DNA of 47,865 nt from Bacteroidales bacterium (GCA_016293535.1 JAEDEB010000011.1:1-47865); one strand, 5' to 3'; shown: positions 22,011-30,157, numbered from the stretch's first letter. Notes: generated from the letters alone by a model not told the origin. A program made the numbers and translations.

Positions 22011-22999
22011 TGCATAAATCTATCTTACTTGCAGCCATCGTTGCTGCGGCAATGTGCTCCTGCAGCAGGGAGCAACTTCCTGAGAAGGACTATGGAAACG
22101 CCCGTGCGGACATTACGGTGAAACTTCCGTCACGGGTTGTGACGGGTACCCGTTCGGTTCCCGAGACGGCGGATGAAAAGGCTGTCAACAGCCTTCAGGT
22201 CTATGTCTTCAATGAGGGCGGCACAACTCTCGAGTCCTACGGCAGCGGGTCTTCCACTTCCCTGACGCTCAGCGTCAGCCTCGGCAGCAAGCTTGTGGCT
22301 GCTCTTGTCAATTTCGATGAGGTCAAGGATGTGACAAACATCGAGGCCCTCAAGGCAAAGATCTCCGACCTTTCCGACAATATTGAAGGAGGTTTCGTGA
22401 TGTTCGGCACTGAAAAGGCCGACGTCCAATTAAATTCCACTGTGGAGGTGGACGTGACCAGACTGGTTGCGAGGGTTGTCATCTCGTCAGTGACCAATGC
22501 GATTGAAATACCACAGTACAAGGACGCTCCCATCAAGCTCAAAGACGTGTCTCTTGTCAATGTGGGTGGTTGCACTGACCTGACTGCGCAGAGGGCCCCG
22601 GATGCGGACAGGTATTACAACAAGGCCTCTCTTGCGGGAGATCTTCCTTCCCTTCTGTCCAAGTCATATCAGCAGGAAATTCCTAATGCGGAATCCTTCG
22701 ACGCGGATGCGAGGCTTTACTGCTATCCAAACTTTGCGGAAACGGATTCGGATGACAGCCAGTGGTCTCTACGCTTTACGAGACTTGTGGTCACCGTTGA
22801 AATTGCCGGAAGGGATTGGTATTATCCCATCTCTCTTGCTGACGGAGTCCGTGCCAACACTTCGTATGAAATAACTGAACTGAGAATAACACGACTGGGC
22901 TCAGAGTCGCCTGACGAACCGATAGAGACAGGCTCCGCCACGTTCACGGTGAATGTCAATCCTTGGGTATATACGGATATGAGCACCGTTACCATCTGA
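22010..22999 (+). CDS. FimA/Mfa1-type fimbrillin (type V pilus subunit)
   Basis: 329 aa. SPII signal with Cys16 or Cys18 (AAMCSC) as the lipid site. The layout is that of type V pilins: an N-terminal propeptide, a candidate processing site after Arg48 (GTR-SVP), a first beta-sandwich opening NSLQVYVFNEGG, and a second domain from about residue 155 (TRLVARVVISSV). The C-terminus has the family pattern FTVNVNPWVYTDMSTVTI. In Porphyromonas, such lipoprotein precursors are cut after Arg and joined by donor-strand exchange. Neighbours (DUF3575, DUF3868-like, FimB/Mfa2-like) fit. It could be a shaft or a tip subunit; I favour shaft, moderately. Confidence 0.8.
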   Translation: MHKSILLAAIVAAAMCSCSREQLPEKDYGNARADITVKLPSRVVTGTRSVPETADEKAVNSLQVYVFNEGGTTLESYGSGSSTSLTLSVSLGSKLVAALVNFDEVKDVTNIEALKAKISDLSDNIEGGFVMFGTEKADVQLNSTVEVDVTRLVARVVISSVTNAIEIPQYKDAPIKLKDVSLVNVGGCTDLTAQRAPDADRYYNKASLAGDLPSLLSKSYQQEIPNAESFDADARLYCYPNFAETDSDDSQWSLRFTRLVVTVEIAGRDWYYPISLADGVRANTSYEITELRITRLGSESPDEPIETGSATFTVNVNPWVYTDMSTVTI

Positions 23000-23040
23000 C
23001 GTCGCTTCTCCATCACACACATTTTCTGATATCAAACATT

Positions 23041-23817
23041 ATGAGACAGTCCTCCGTTCTTCCGGCAGTTCTTTTGTTTACGATCTTCTCCTGTTCGGTA
23101 AAGGAGAAGAGATGCGATTGCCCGTGCTATCTCTACGTCGATTTCAGCGTGGAGGATCCGGGAATTGTTGCCTCATCGGTGATTGACGTAAGTTCGGAGG
23201 ACGGTTTCCTGTTTGATGCTGTACTCGACAGCTCGGTATGTTCACGTGGCGTGTCCGTTCCTGTCCCCAGGGGTGAGGTTTCCGTCAATGTCGTGGCTTA
23301 TGACGGAGGGATGTTCGTTCCTGGCAATGGGCTTGTGATTCCATGGGGCGGGGATTGTCCTCCGCTGTATTTCCATCATTCGGATGTCGACACTTCTTCC
23401 GATTCGGCGAGGGATACGGTCAGGCTCCACAAGTCGTACTGTGCTGTGACAGTGCGGCTTCTGTCCAGGGAGTCCTCGGAGAGTCTTGGATTCGAGATCT
23501 GCGGAAATGTCTGCGGCTATGACAGACAGGGCAGTCCGCTCGGGGGAGATTTTGCTTCAACGGGAGAGGTCCTCGAGGATGGGAGGTCCCTTGTGAGGAT
23601 TCCCCGGCAGCTGGATTCGTCACTCCGGCTGCGTGTAGTTGGAAGCGGAGAGGTCGTCAGGGAATTCGCGCTTGGCGAGTATATGTCCTCAGGGGGATAT
23701 GACTGGACGGCTCCGGATCTGGAGGATGTAGACGTGACAGTAGACTTTGCGCTCGCTGCAGTTACTGTAAAAGTCGAGAACTGGTCCGTCAAATATGTCT
23801 ACGACGTCGAGATTTGA
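23041..23817 (+). CDS. FimB/Mfa2-type fimbrial anchor subunit
   Basis: 258 aa from ATG 23041. The frame is open back to 22963, but that start lies inside the fimbrillin gene and has no signal peptide. SPII signal with Cys18 (IFSC) followed by the family KEKRCDCPCYLYVDF block. FimB/Mfa2 proteins keep their lipid, cap the pilus base, and anchor it in the outer membrane while limiting its length. Two beta domains of about 110 residues follow. The last gene of the operon; no terminator is evident before the tRNA promoter 30 bp on. Confidence 0.82.
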   Translation: MRQSSVLPAVLLFTIFSCSVKEKRCDCPCYLYVDFSVEDPGIVASSVIDVSSEDGFLFDAVLDSSVCSRGVSVPVPRGEVSVNVVAYDGGMFVPGNGLVIPWGGDCPPLYFHHSDVDTSSDSARDTVRLHKSYCAVTVRLLSRESSESLGFEICGNVCGYDRQGSPLGGDFASTGEVLEDGRSLVRIPRQLDSSLRLRVVGSGEVVREFALGEYMSSGGYDWTAPDLEDVDVTVDFALAAVTVKVENWSVKYVYDVEI

Positions 23818-23846
23818 TTTTTATTTTCAACTACAAAATATTTTCT

Positions 23847-23854
23847 TACCTTTG
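23847..23854 (+). promoter_or_regulatory. -7 promoter element of tRNA-Leu
   Basis: TACCTTTG, an exact TAnnTTTG match 10 bases before the tRNA 5' end. Confidence 0.65.
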
Positions 23855-23864
23855 TGGTCCTGTT

Positions 23865-23947
23865 GCGCGGGTGGCGAAATGGTAGACGCGCTAGTTTCAG
23901 GAGCTAGTGGGGTAAAACCTGTGTGAGTTCGAGTCTCATCTCGCGCA
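23865..23947 (+). tRNA. tRNA-Leu (CAG)
   Basis: 83 bases without encoded CCA. The acceptor stem is GCGCGGG with CTCGCGC. The anticodon stem CTAGT/GCTAG encloses a TTCAGGA loop, giving anticodon CAG. It has a class II variable arm and a T arm with GTTCGAGTC. The 5' start GCGCGGGTGGCGAAATGG matches bacterial tRNA-Leu. Confidence 0.95.
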
Positions 23948-23959
23948 CTTTATTCAATT

Positions 23960-23993
23960 GCAACCGTATGGTTTTCATACGGTTGCTTTTTTT
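23960..23993 (+). terminator. Intrinsic terminator of tRNA-Leu
   Basis: A perfect 11-bp stem (23960-23970 with 23976-23986, GCAACCGTATG/CATACGGTTGC), 5-base loop, seven Ts. Confidence 0.92.
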
Positions 23994-24042
23994 GTGCCGA
24001 ATTAACGAACTATTGGTGTTATGAGTTTGGCGCGGGAAAACA

Positions 24043-24086
24043 CCCGTCTTCAGACGGGGTATGAAAGCGCCCGCATTCGCTTTCAT
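24043..24086 (+). repeat. Left-end hairpins of the tnpB element
   Basis: A 6-bp stem with a TTCA loop (24043-24048 with 24053-24058, CCCGTC/GACGGG) is followed by a perfect 9-bp stem (24061-24069 with 24078-24086, ATGAAAGCG/CGCTTTCAT, 8-base loop). Subterminal hairpins of this kind are what TnpA recognises in IS200/IS605 elements. Confidence 0.65.
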
Positions 24087-24103
24087 AATTCAATGGTTTT
24101 TAG

Positions 24104-24111
24104 TAAATTTG
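24104..24111 (+). promoter_or_regulatory. -7 promoter element of tnpB
   Basis: TAAATTTG matches TAnnTTTG and ends only 4 bases before the tnpB ATG at 24116, so the transcript would be nearly leaderless. Confidence 0.45.
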
Positions 24112-24115
24112 TACT

Positions 24116-25225
24116 ATGTTGACATACGGGTACAAACTATATAGTTCAAAGCGCAACCGCAAGATAGATGCGATGCTGCGCGAGGCCTGTTTTGTCTGGA
24201 ACCACGCTCTCGCACTTCAGAAACGCTACTACCGTCTGATAAGCAGGTATTGCTCCTGTTCTAGGATGAAGCATCATTTTTCCCGCCGAATCGCCCGCTG
24301 CCGTCTGCACAGCCAGACCGTTCAGGAGATATTGGAGCGGCTGGATGCCGCTTACCAGCGTTTCTTTCTGCACTTGTCGGCCAGACCGCCGAAGTTCAAG
24401 CGTGCAGAGCAGTTCCGAAGCTTAGTGTACAAGCAGGGCGGATTCAAGCTGAACTCCAACGTGCTTGTTCTGAATTCCATAAAGCAGCACTTCCAGTTCT
24501 CGTATTCCCGTCCCTGGGAGGGGCAGGTCAAACAGATCCGGATCAAGCGCAGTCCTCTCGGCGAGTACTACCTGTACATCGTCACCGATGCGGTTGCGCA
24601 ACCCCGACGAAAGACACACGATGGTGCATCGGTCGGGATGGACTTCGGACTGAAGACCTACCTCACCCTGAGCGACGGGACGAGGATTGAGAATCCGCTG
24701 TTCCTCAGGCAGGAACTGAATAACCTACGCAAGGCGTCACGGCGTTTGTCAAAGTGCGAAAGAGGTTCGGCGCACCGCCTTGCGGCGAGGCTAGCCCTTG
24801 ACCGCATCCACGAGGACATCACGAACCGCCGTGACGACTGGCAGTGGAAGCTCGCCCACGAGCTGTGCCGTACCTATGACACGATGTGCGTGGAGGACCT
24901 GCAGCTGACAGGGATGTCCCGTCTGTGGGGTCGCAAGATGGCGGACCTGGCCTTCGGCTCGTTCATGCAGAAGCTCGAACACACGGCATCCAAGTACGGC
25001 TGCGAGGTGCGCAAGGTGGACAGGTACTATCCGAGCAGCAGGACCTGTTCTGTATGTCAGTATGTCAATGAACATCTGAGTCTTCGTGACAGGCATTGGA
25101 CCTGTCCGGAGTGCGGAACGCATCACGACAGGGATGCGAACGCAGCGACCAATATCCTGAGGCAGGGCATTGCCTCGTCAGGGAGTCCCCGTAAGACGAA
25201 GGTCACCCTTCGCAAGGGGCGCTAG
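24116..25225 (+). CDS. tnpB: RNA-guided endonuclease TnpB family protein
   Basis: 369 aa, full length for TnpB. The N-terminal half holds the wedge/REC-like part (FVWNHALALQKRYY at about 27-39, PPKFKR at 91-96). The split RuvC nuclease has D176 in GMDFGLKTYLTLSDG, E260 in CVEDLQL, and D340 in HDRDANAATNI. A zinc ribbon lies between, with C311/C314 and C330/C333. All three catalytic acids and four Cys are intact, so the protein should be active. Related proteins cut DNA matched by an omega-RNA made from the 3' end of the element. ATG 24116 is kept as the start, although the promoter is very close. Confidence 0.92.
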   Translation: MLTYGYKLYSSKRNRKIDAMLREACFVWNHALALQKRYYRLISRYCSCSRMKHHFSRRIARCRLHSQTVQEILERLDAAYQRFFLHLSARPPKFKRAEQFRSLVYKQGGFKLNSNVLVLNSIKQHFQFSYSRPWEGQVKQIRIKRSPLGEYYLYIVTDAVAQPRRKTHDGASVGMDFGLKTYLTLSDGTRIENPLFLRQELNNLRKASRRLSKCERGSAHRLAARLALDRIHEDITNRRDDWQWKLAHELCRTYDTMCVEDLQLTGMSRLWGRKMADLAFGSFMQKLEHTASKYGCEVRKVDRYYPSSRTCSVCQYVNEHLSLRDRHWTCPECGTHHDRDANAATNILRQGIASSGSPRKTKVTLRKGR

Positions 25226-25283
25226 CCACCTGAGAATCTCCGTCCTTCAGGGCGGGGAGTATGTCAATGGGAATTTGAGGATT
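25120..25283 (+). ncRNA. Predicted omega-RNA (reRNA) of the tnpB element with guide
   Basis: By analogy with studied TnpB systems, the guide RNA scaffold overlaps the 3' end of tnpB and the right end. A 9-bp stem (25237-25245 with 25250-25258, TTCA loop, three G-U pairs) lies right at the end, and ATGTCAA closes the element at 25267. The guide would start at 25268, with the first 16 bases TGGGAATTTGAGGATT. The 5' edge given here is a guess. No expression evidence is available. Confidence 0.5.
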
Positions 25284-25288
25284 GTGAA

Positions 25289-26710
25289 TTAGTTGAACAA
25301 GTGAGAGGAGGTCTTCTGGTTCGACTTTGCGGTCGGAACCATATCCGGCATGCTGTTTTCGCTGATAGCGCTGGTGTTTATTCTCCCGGTCCTGTTGCTA
25401 TACAGACGGTAGTAGTGGGCTGAGAGTATGCAGCAGCAGACCTCGGAAGCCGGCATCGCGAGCCAGATACCGTCAAGACCTATCGCAAGAGGCAGAAGGA
25501 GCACTGCAGAAATCTGGAATATGAACATCCTGGACAGCGAAATCTTCGCTGAGGTGATGCCGTCGTTGAGGGCTGTGAAGAAGGCTGAGGCGAAGATGTT
25601 GAAGTGAGAGAGCAGGAATGAGAGGGAATAGAGGCGGAAAGCCCGTGTGGAGAGCTCCCACAATTCCCTGTCATAGCCGGTGAATATGCCGGCAATCCAT
25701 CTTGCCGAAACCATTGCGGCTCCGGTGGATACAAGGGCGAAGCAGGTCTGTATCACGAGGCTGCGCCTGCGTATGTTCCTGACTTCCTCCAGGTTGCCGG
25801 CTCCGAAATGGAAACTTATGACAGGAGCCGCTCCCATGGAGTACCCGAAGAACACGGCGAGGAAGAGCAGGGCGACATACATTATAACCCCGTAGGCTGA
25901 GACTCCGTTTTCGCCGGCGAGGGCGAGCAGTCTGGCGTTGTATATCATACTCACAAGCGAAAGGGCGACGTTGGAAACGAATTCCGACATTCCGTTGCTG
26001 CAGGTCTTGACAAGTGCACCGAAATCCCGTTCGGCACGGCTGAAACGGAGCAGACTGCGGTTGGGAAGGGCAAAGAAGAGTATAGGCCATGCGGCTCCGA
26101 CCACCTGACTGAGCACTGTCGCTGCAGCAGCTGCCTCGAGTCCTCCTCCGAGCACCCCTATGAGCAGCCAGTCGGCCACCATGTTGGTGAGTCCCGAGGC
26201 AAGGGTTATCCAGAATCCCAGCTTCGGTCTCTCCGCGGTGACCATAAGAGGCTGGAAGGCGCATTGGAGCATGAAGGTCGGAATTCCGGCCATGATGATG
26301 CTGCCGTAGATGACTGCCTGTTCGAGCAGTTCGCCCGATGCTCCCATCATAATTGCCACAGGCCTTACCAGCAGCAGTCCCGCTATGCCGAGCAGTGTTC
26401 CGAGCCCGGCGAGTGAGTAGATGATGAGGGAGAATATCCCTGATGCTTTCTCCCTGTCGCCTTCCCCGAGCGTCTTGGAGACGAGGGCGGTTCCTCCGGC
26501 ACCGAACATATAGCCTATGGCTCCTATGACCATAGGGAATGGCCAGATCAGGTTTAGAGCTGCAAATTCGGTCTTTCCTATGTAATTGGACACGAAGTAT
26601 CCGTCCACCATACCGTATATGCTGGTGAATATCATCATCAAAATTGACGGCAGGGTGAACTTGATCAACCTGCCGTAATTGAAGTGGTCTGAAAGACGTA
26701 TTGCGCTCAA
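25289..26710 (-). CDS. MATE family efflux transporter
   Basis: 473 aa with about twelve membrane segments. The opening RLSDHFNYGRLIKFTLPSI and the blocks SIYGMVDGYFVSNYIG and GTALVSKTLGEGDREKA are typical of the MepA/NorM-like branch. It exports cationic compounds by Na+ or H+ antiport in the inner membrane. The last ~25 residues (from NTSAISENSMPDM) are polar and do not look family-like. The stop lies 22 bases from the right end of the tnpB element, so the insertion could have changed the gene's tail or its downstream region. It starts 13 bp after the M23/LysM gene and belongs to the ruvX run. Confidence 0.9.
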   Translation of the reverse strand: MSAIRLSDHFNYGRLIKFTLPSILMMIFTSIYGMVDGYFVSNYIGKTEFAALNLIWPFPMVIGAIGYMFGAGGTALVSKTLGEGDREKASGIFSLIIYSLAGLGTLLGIAGLLLVRPVAIMMGASGELLEQAVIYGSIIMAGIPTFMLQCAFQPLMVTAERPKLGFWITLASGLTNMVADWLLIGVLGGGLEAAAAATVLSQVVGAAWPILFFALPNRSLLRFSRAERDFGALVKTCSNGMSEFVSNVALSLVSMIYNARLLALAGENGVSAYGVIMYVALLFLAVFFGYSMGAAPVISFHFGAGNLEEVRNIRRRSLVIQTCFALVSTGAAMVSARWIAGIFTGYDRELWELSTRAFRLYSLSFLLSHFNIFASAFFTALNDGITSAKISLSRMFIFQISAVLLLPLAIGLDGIWLAMPASEVCCCILSAHYYRLYSNRTGRINTSAISENSMPDMVPTAKSNQKTSSHLFN

Positions 26711-26723
26711 TTCTTCTTCCTCC

Positions 26724-27764
26724 TTACTGTACCCGGATCTGTCTGCCCAACTGCAGCAGCGTTGTCTCCTTGATACCGTTCAACTGACAAAGTTTTCTGA
26801 CTGTAGTATGATACTTGACCGCAAGGCCGCTGAGGGTGTCTCCCCTTACGATTCTGTGGTATTTGATGGCATTGCGTTCCTTCTCTTCCTGTATATCCTC
26901 CTCCTCGTTCTTTATCTCGTCCTCGAAGTCCTGCTCATAGTTGCAGCCCGGACTGAAGTATTTCTTCTTCAGCACGAAGAGCTGTTTCCTAAGGTCTCCG
27001 GTCTTGAAGTCGATTATCCACTGAGGGTCGAATGCATAACCCATGTGGCGGGTCTCGAAATGAAGATGAGGACCTGTGGAGCGTCCCGTGTTGCCTCCGA
27101 GTCCTATCACGTCGCCGGCGGTTACCCAGTCGCCGACCTTGACATCCCTGCGGGAGAGGTGACCGTAGAAGGTCTCAAGTCCGTTGATGTGGCGTATCAC
27201 TACGAGATTGCCGTAGCCTCTGGCCGTTCTCGAGATGCGGACCTTTCCGTCGAAGGCTGCATAAATCGGGGTGCCCACTGTCAGCGGCAGGTCCACTCCC
27301 TGATGGCGCCGTCCTCTGCGGATTCCGAACTTGCCCCTCGGACCTATGGTACCGGTGAGAGGACACCTGTACTGGCTAACGCTGTCGACCAGCCAGATAG
27401 ACCATTCCTGCGGGAGGTCGGCGTATGCGATGCCGTAGGCGTCCGGAGCAAAGTCGTCCATATTCCTGGTGAAGTCCTCCTGGTTGAGTATGAAACTCGG
27501 ATCCTTCCAGTATTTCCAGCTGTTGTCGCTGTAAAGTATGACCTTTATCTTTTCGTTGACCGTGTCAAGAGTGTCTATCGCGTCGGCATCCCCGGAGCTG
27601 ATGACCATCGACTTGACGGGATGCTTGGCGATGCGGGGAACGAGGAGTTCGGCCTCCTCGACTGTTCTGTTCAGCCGGTATGTGCTGTCATTTCTTTCCT
27701 GTGCGGACAGCGCGGACGTCAGGGTCAGGGCTGTCAGCAGCAATGCGGATTTGATTCTGTCCAT
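26724..27764 (-). CDS. M23 peptidase with C-terminal LysM domain
   Basis: 346 aa. SPI signal (ALSAQ). After an N-terminal region of ~130 residues comes an M23 (LytM) domain (about 145-245) with all zinc and catalytic residues in place: HxxxD as HQGVD, YGHL, and HLHFE in GPHLHFETR. A Glu/Asp-rich linker (about 273-295) leads to a LysM domain (about 298-346, YHRIVRGDTLSGLAVKYH). It should cut peptidoglycan cross-links in the periplasm, held on the wall by LysM. It differs clearly from the degenerate M23 protein at 30158-30997. Confidence 0.92.
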   Translation of the reverse strand: MDRIKSALLLTALTLTSALSAQERNDSTYRLNRTVEEAELLVPRIAKHPVKSMVISSGDADAIDTLDTVNEKIKVILYSDNSWKYWKDPSFILNQEDFTRNMDDFAPDAYGIAYADLPQEWSIWLVDSVSQYRCPLTGTIGPRGKFGIRRGRRHQGVDLPLTVGTPIYAAFDGKVRISRTARGYGNLVVIRHINGLETFYGHLSRRDVKVGDWVTAGDVIGLGGNTGRSTGPHLHFETRHMGYAFDPQWIIDFKTGDLRKQLFVLKKKYFSPGCNYEQDFEDEIKNEEEDIQEEKERNAIKYHRIVRGDTLSGLAVKYHTTVRKLCQLNGIKETTLLQLGRQIRVQ

Positions 27765-27776
27765 TTTCCGGCTGCT

Positions 27777-29132
27777 TTATTTTGCCCCGAACTTTTCTGT
27801 CAGAAGTTTTCTCACGGCGCCTACCTTCTCATCGAGCAGTTCCTTGCTTGTGGCCTCGCATATGAACCGCAGGTAAGGCTCGGTGTTCGAAGGACGGATG
27901 TTGAACCACCACTGCGGGAATTCGACCCTGTAGCCGTCGAAGTCCATGTATGCAGTATGCTTTTCCTGGGCCATGAACATATCCCTGACAGCGTCCATCG
28001 CGCCGGCCTTGTCCTCGATGCGGAAATTGATCTCGCCGGAATTCTGGTATTTCTCAATCTCTCCGATAAGCTGGCTGAGAGTGCGGCCTTCCTTCTTGAG
28101 GCTGGCGACAGCATTGAGTATGATCATGGATGCGAGAAGTCCGCTGTCGGAGTAGAAGAAGTCGCGGAAATAGTAGTGGCCCGCGAGTTCTCCTCCGAAC
28201 ACTCCGTCGATTTCACGGAGTTTCTCGGCGGCGAAGGCTCTTCCTACCTTCCAGGTCCTCATTTCTCCGCCCAGTGGCGCGAGATATTCCCCGACCGCCT
28301 TGCTGCTGCGGATGTCCTGGAGCACGAGGCCCTTCTCGCCCCTTTCCTTGAGGAAGTAGGTGCCGAGCACCGCAATCATCAGGTCCGGAGATATGAACCT
28401 GGCGTTCTCGTCCACGAACATCACCCTGTCGGCATCGCCGTCATAGATGACCCCGACATCGGCGCCGGTCTTGCGGACCAGTTCCTGAAGCGCGACTATG
28501 TTCTTGGCGATGAGCGGGTTGGGCTCGTGATTAGGGAAACGTCCGTCGATCTCGTCGAAGATGTATGCCGGTGAATCGCCGAAGATTTCCTTTGCGTAGA
28601 GGTTTGCCATTCCGTTGGAAAGGTCCATCGCTATCCTTATGCCGCTGTAGTCGCCCCTGTATTTGAGAAGGAAGTCGAGGTAGTCCTTATGGACATCCAT
28701 GGAATGTACTTCTCCCTTGCGTTCTGCGGCAGGGGTCGGCTTGCCCTCGTCTATCCATCCCTTTATTGTTCCGAGCCCGGCATCGTATCCCACGGCGCGG
28801 GCGTTCTCGGTCGAGACCTTCATTCCGTTGTATTCCGCCGGGTTGTGAGATGCGGTAATCTGGACAGAAGCCTTGAAACCGTAGTTCGCGGTCGCGAAAT
28901 ATACCATAGGCGTGGTGCTGAGCCCTATGTCGTAGACGTCGGCTCCGGCATCGGTGATTCCGGCAACCACGGCGTCGTGTACCTCATCCGAGGACACGCG
29001 GCAGTCGCGGCCTACCACCACCTTGTCAGTGGAGAGAAGTTCCGGAATGAAGTATCCCACCTTGTAGGCGGTCTCCTTGTCGAAATCCACATTGTAGATT
29101 CCTCTTATGTCATAAGCGTGAAATGCTCCCAT
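27777..29132 (-). CDS. Phosphomannomutase/phosphoglucomutase
   Basis: 451 aa, four-domain alpha-D-phosphohexomutase. The phosphoserine loop is TASHNP (about residues 93-98). The Mg2+ loop is DGDADR, the sugar-specificity loop is GELAGHYYF, and the phosphate-binding loop RPSNTEP is near the C-terminus. It makes mannose-1-P or glucose-1-P for polysaccharide and nucleotide-sugar synthesis. GELAGH-type loops are seen in ManB/AlgC-like enzymes with dual specificity. It lies 12 bp from the M23 gene and 27 bp from def. Confidence 0.93.
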   Translation of the reverse strand: MGAFHAYDIRGIYNVDFDKETAYKVGYFIPELLSTDKVVVGRDCRVSSDEVHDAVVAGITDAGADVYDIGLSTTPMVYFATANYGFKASVQITASHNPAEYNGMKVSTENARAVGYDAGLGTIKGWIDEGKPTPAAERKGEVHSMDVHKDYLDFLLKYRGDYSGIRIAMDLSNGMANLYAKEIFGDSPAYIFDEIDGRFPNHEPNPLIAKNIVALQELVRKTGADVGVIYDGDADRVMFVDENARFISPDLMIAVLGTYFLKERGEKGLVLQDIRSSKAVGEYLAPLGGEMRTWKVGRAFAAEKLREIDGVFGGELAGHYYFRDFFYSDSGLLASMIILNAVASLKKEGRTLSQLIGEIEKYQNSGEINFRIEDKAGAMDAVRDMFMAQEKHTAYMDFDGYRVEFPQWWFNIRPSNTEPYLRFICEATSKELLDEKVGAVRKLLTEKFGAK

Positions 29133-29159
29133 AGTGTTGAGTGTTATGCGGTTCGGTTA

Positions 29160-29708
29160 TTATTTTGTCTTGTAGCGCGTGGATATCCTGCCCTTGGAGA
29201 TTCCGAGAAGCTTCTTGGAAATCATCTTCCTGCGTATTGGGGCGATGGAGTCCACGAATAGGCCTCCGTCGAGGTGCTGGTACTCGTGCTGGACTATCCT
29301 TGCGCCGAACTTGTCCAGGGTCTCGGTCACTTCGTTGAGGTTTTCGTCGTAGTATCTGATTGTAATGGAGGATGGTCTGCGCACGTCGGCATAGATGCCG
29401 GGAACGCTGAGGCAACCTTCCGAGTACTCGCAGCTTTCATTGCTCTCTCCGATTATCTCGGGGTTTATCATAGTGCGCTTGAAATCCTTGAGATAGGGGT
29501 AGGTGTCGGCAACCACGGTGCCGTCCACAACGAACACCCTGAGGGATATGCCTACCTGGGGAGCGGCCAGCCCGCAGCCGTCGGCCTTCGCGAGAGTGTC
29601 CCAAAGGTCGCGTACAAGATTCTGCAGTCCCTCTCTGTCGCTGAGGTCCGCTTCCTTCGCGCGGTCACGCAGCACCTGCTGACCGTATAGATATATTGGC
29701 AATACCAT
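29160..29708 (-). CDS. def: Peptide deformylase
   Basis: 182 aa with the three PDF boxes: motif 1 GCGLAAPQVG, motif 2 EGCLSVPG (the metal-binding Cys) and motif 3 as HEYQHLDG, carrying the HExxH metal ligands with Gln in place of the more usual Asp (QHExDHL). It removes the formyl group from the N-terminal Met of new proteins. It sits 9 bp downstream of ruvX, an arrangement also seen in other Bacteroidales. Confidence 0.96.
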   Translation of the reverse strand: MVLPIYLYGQQVLRDRAKEADLSDREGLQNLVRDLWDTLAKADGCGLAAPQVGISLRVFVVDGTVVADTYPYLKDFKRTMINPEIIGESNESCEYSEGCLSVPGIYADVRRPSSITIRYYDENLNEVTETLDKFGARIVQHEYQHLDGGLFVDSIAPIRRKMISKKLLGISKGRISTRYKTK

Positions 29709-29717
29709 TGTTTGTAT

Positions 29718-30131
29718 TTATTTTGTCCTGTCCATATAGGACTGGAGGATGATGGCGGCGCTGATCTTGTCCACTGACGCCTTGTCCTTCCTGTCCTTGT
29801 ATTTCATTCCTCCGTCTATCATCGCGCGGTGGGCCAGAACCGAGGTGAAGCGCTCGTCTTCGGTCACGACCGGGATGTCAGGAAAGGCCTTCCTGAGCTG
29901 TTTGAGGAATATGTCCACATCTTTGGCGGCCTCCGACGGTCTTCCGTCCATATTGGTCGGATAGCCTACAACAAAGAGTCTTATGGTCTCCTGACGGGCA
30001 TAATTTACGAGATATTCTATTATCTTTGCGGAATGGACGGTTTCCAGTGCGGATGCGAAGATGCACAGTGGGTCGCTAACCGCGACACCGACCCTTTTTC
30101 TTCCGTAATCTATGCCGACGAGTCTGTCCAT
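29718..30131 (-). CDS. ruvX: Holliday junction resolvase-like RuvX (YqgF)
   Basis: 137 aa, the normal length. RNase H-like fold with GIDYGRKRVGVAVSD at the N-terminus (catalytic Asp8), a central VVGYPTNMDGR block, TEDERFTSVLA and a C-terminal DKISAAIILQSYMD block with the last acid. It is implicated in 16S rRNA 5' processing and, by fold, in junction resolution. It heads the minus-strand run ruvX-def-phosphohexomutase-M23-MATE. The start codon is 9 bases from the -7 promoter element. Confidence 0.94.
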   Translation of the reverse strand: MDRLVGIDYGRKRVGVAVSDPLCIFASALETVHSAKIIEYLVNYARQETIRLFVVGYPTNMDGRPSEAAKDVDIFLKQLRKAFPDIPVVTEDERFTSVLAHRAMIDGGMKYKDRKDKASVDKISAAIILQSYMDRTK

Positions 30132-30139
30132 AATAGTTG

Positions 30140-30147
30140 CAAAAGTA
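30140..30147 (-). promoter_or_regulatory. -7 promoter element of the ruvX operon
   Basis: On the minus strand, TACTTTTG (30147-30140) matches TAnnTTTG, only 8 bases before the ruvX ATG. The RNA would be almost leaderless. No matching plus-strand element was seen in the 26-bp gap for the divergent M23-like gene. Confidence 0.55.
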
Positions 30148-30157
30148 CGAATTTACT

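Larger units (their letters stand above)
24021..25267 (+). mobile_element. IS605/IS1341-type element carrying tnpB only
   Basis: One gene, tnpB, lies between two end hairpins that share a CGTC-TTCA-(G)nCGGGG-TATG pattern: left at 24045-24063, right at 25241-25263. The right end finishes with ATGTCAA at 25261-25267, as in IS605/IS1341 ends. No tnpA (Y1 transposase) is present, so it depends on a helper elsewhere or is immobile. The left boundary is uncertain within about 24019-24040. It is inserted between tRNA-Leu and the MATE gene and breaks no reading frame that I can see. Confidence 0.75.

Noticed and set aside
22963..23040. Upstream start of the FimB/Mfa2-type gene
   Set aside because: It overlaps the fimbrillin gene and gives no signal peptide; ATG 23041 gives a good lipoprotein signal.
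24036..24086. CRISPR-like or terminator reading of the hairpins before tnpB
   Set aside because: There are only two different hairpins, no repeat array and no T run; they match IS605-type left-end structure.
26679..28574. 631-aa plus-strand open frame
   Set aside because: It lies wholly antisense to the MATE, M23 and phosphohexomutase genes, which have clear family motifs. High-GC codon bias keeps the opposite frame open. Its protein has no recognisable domain.
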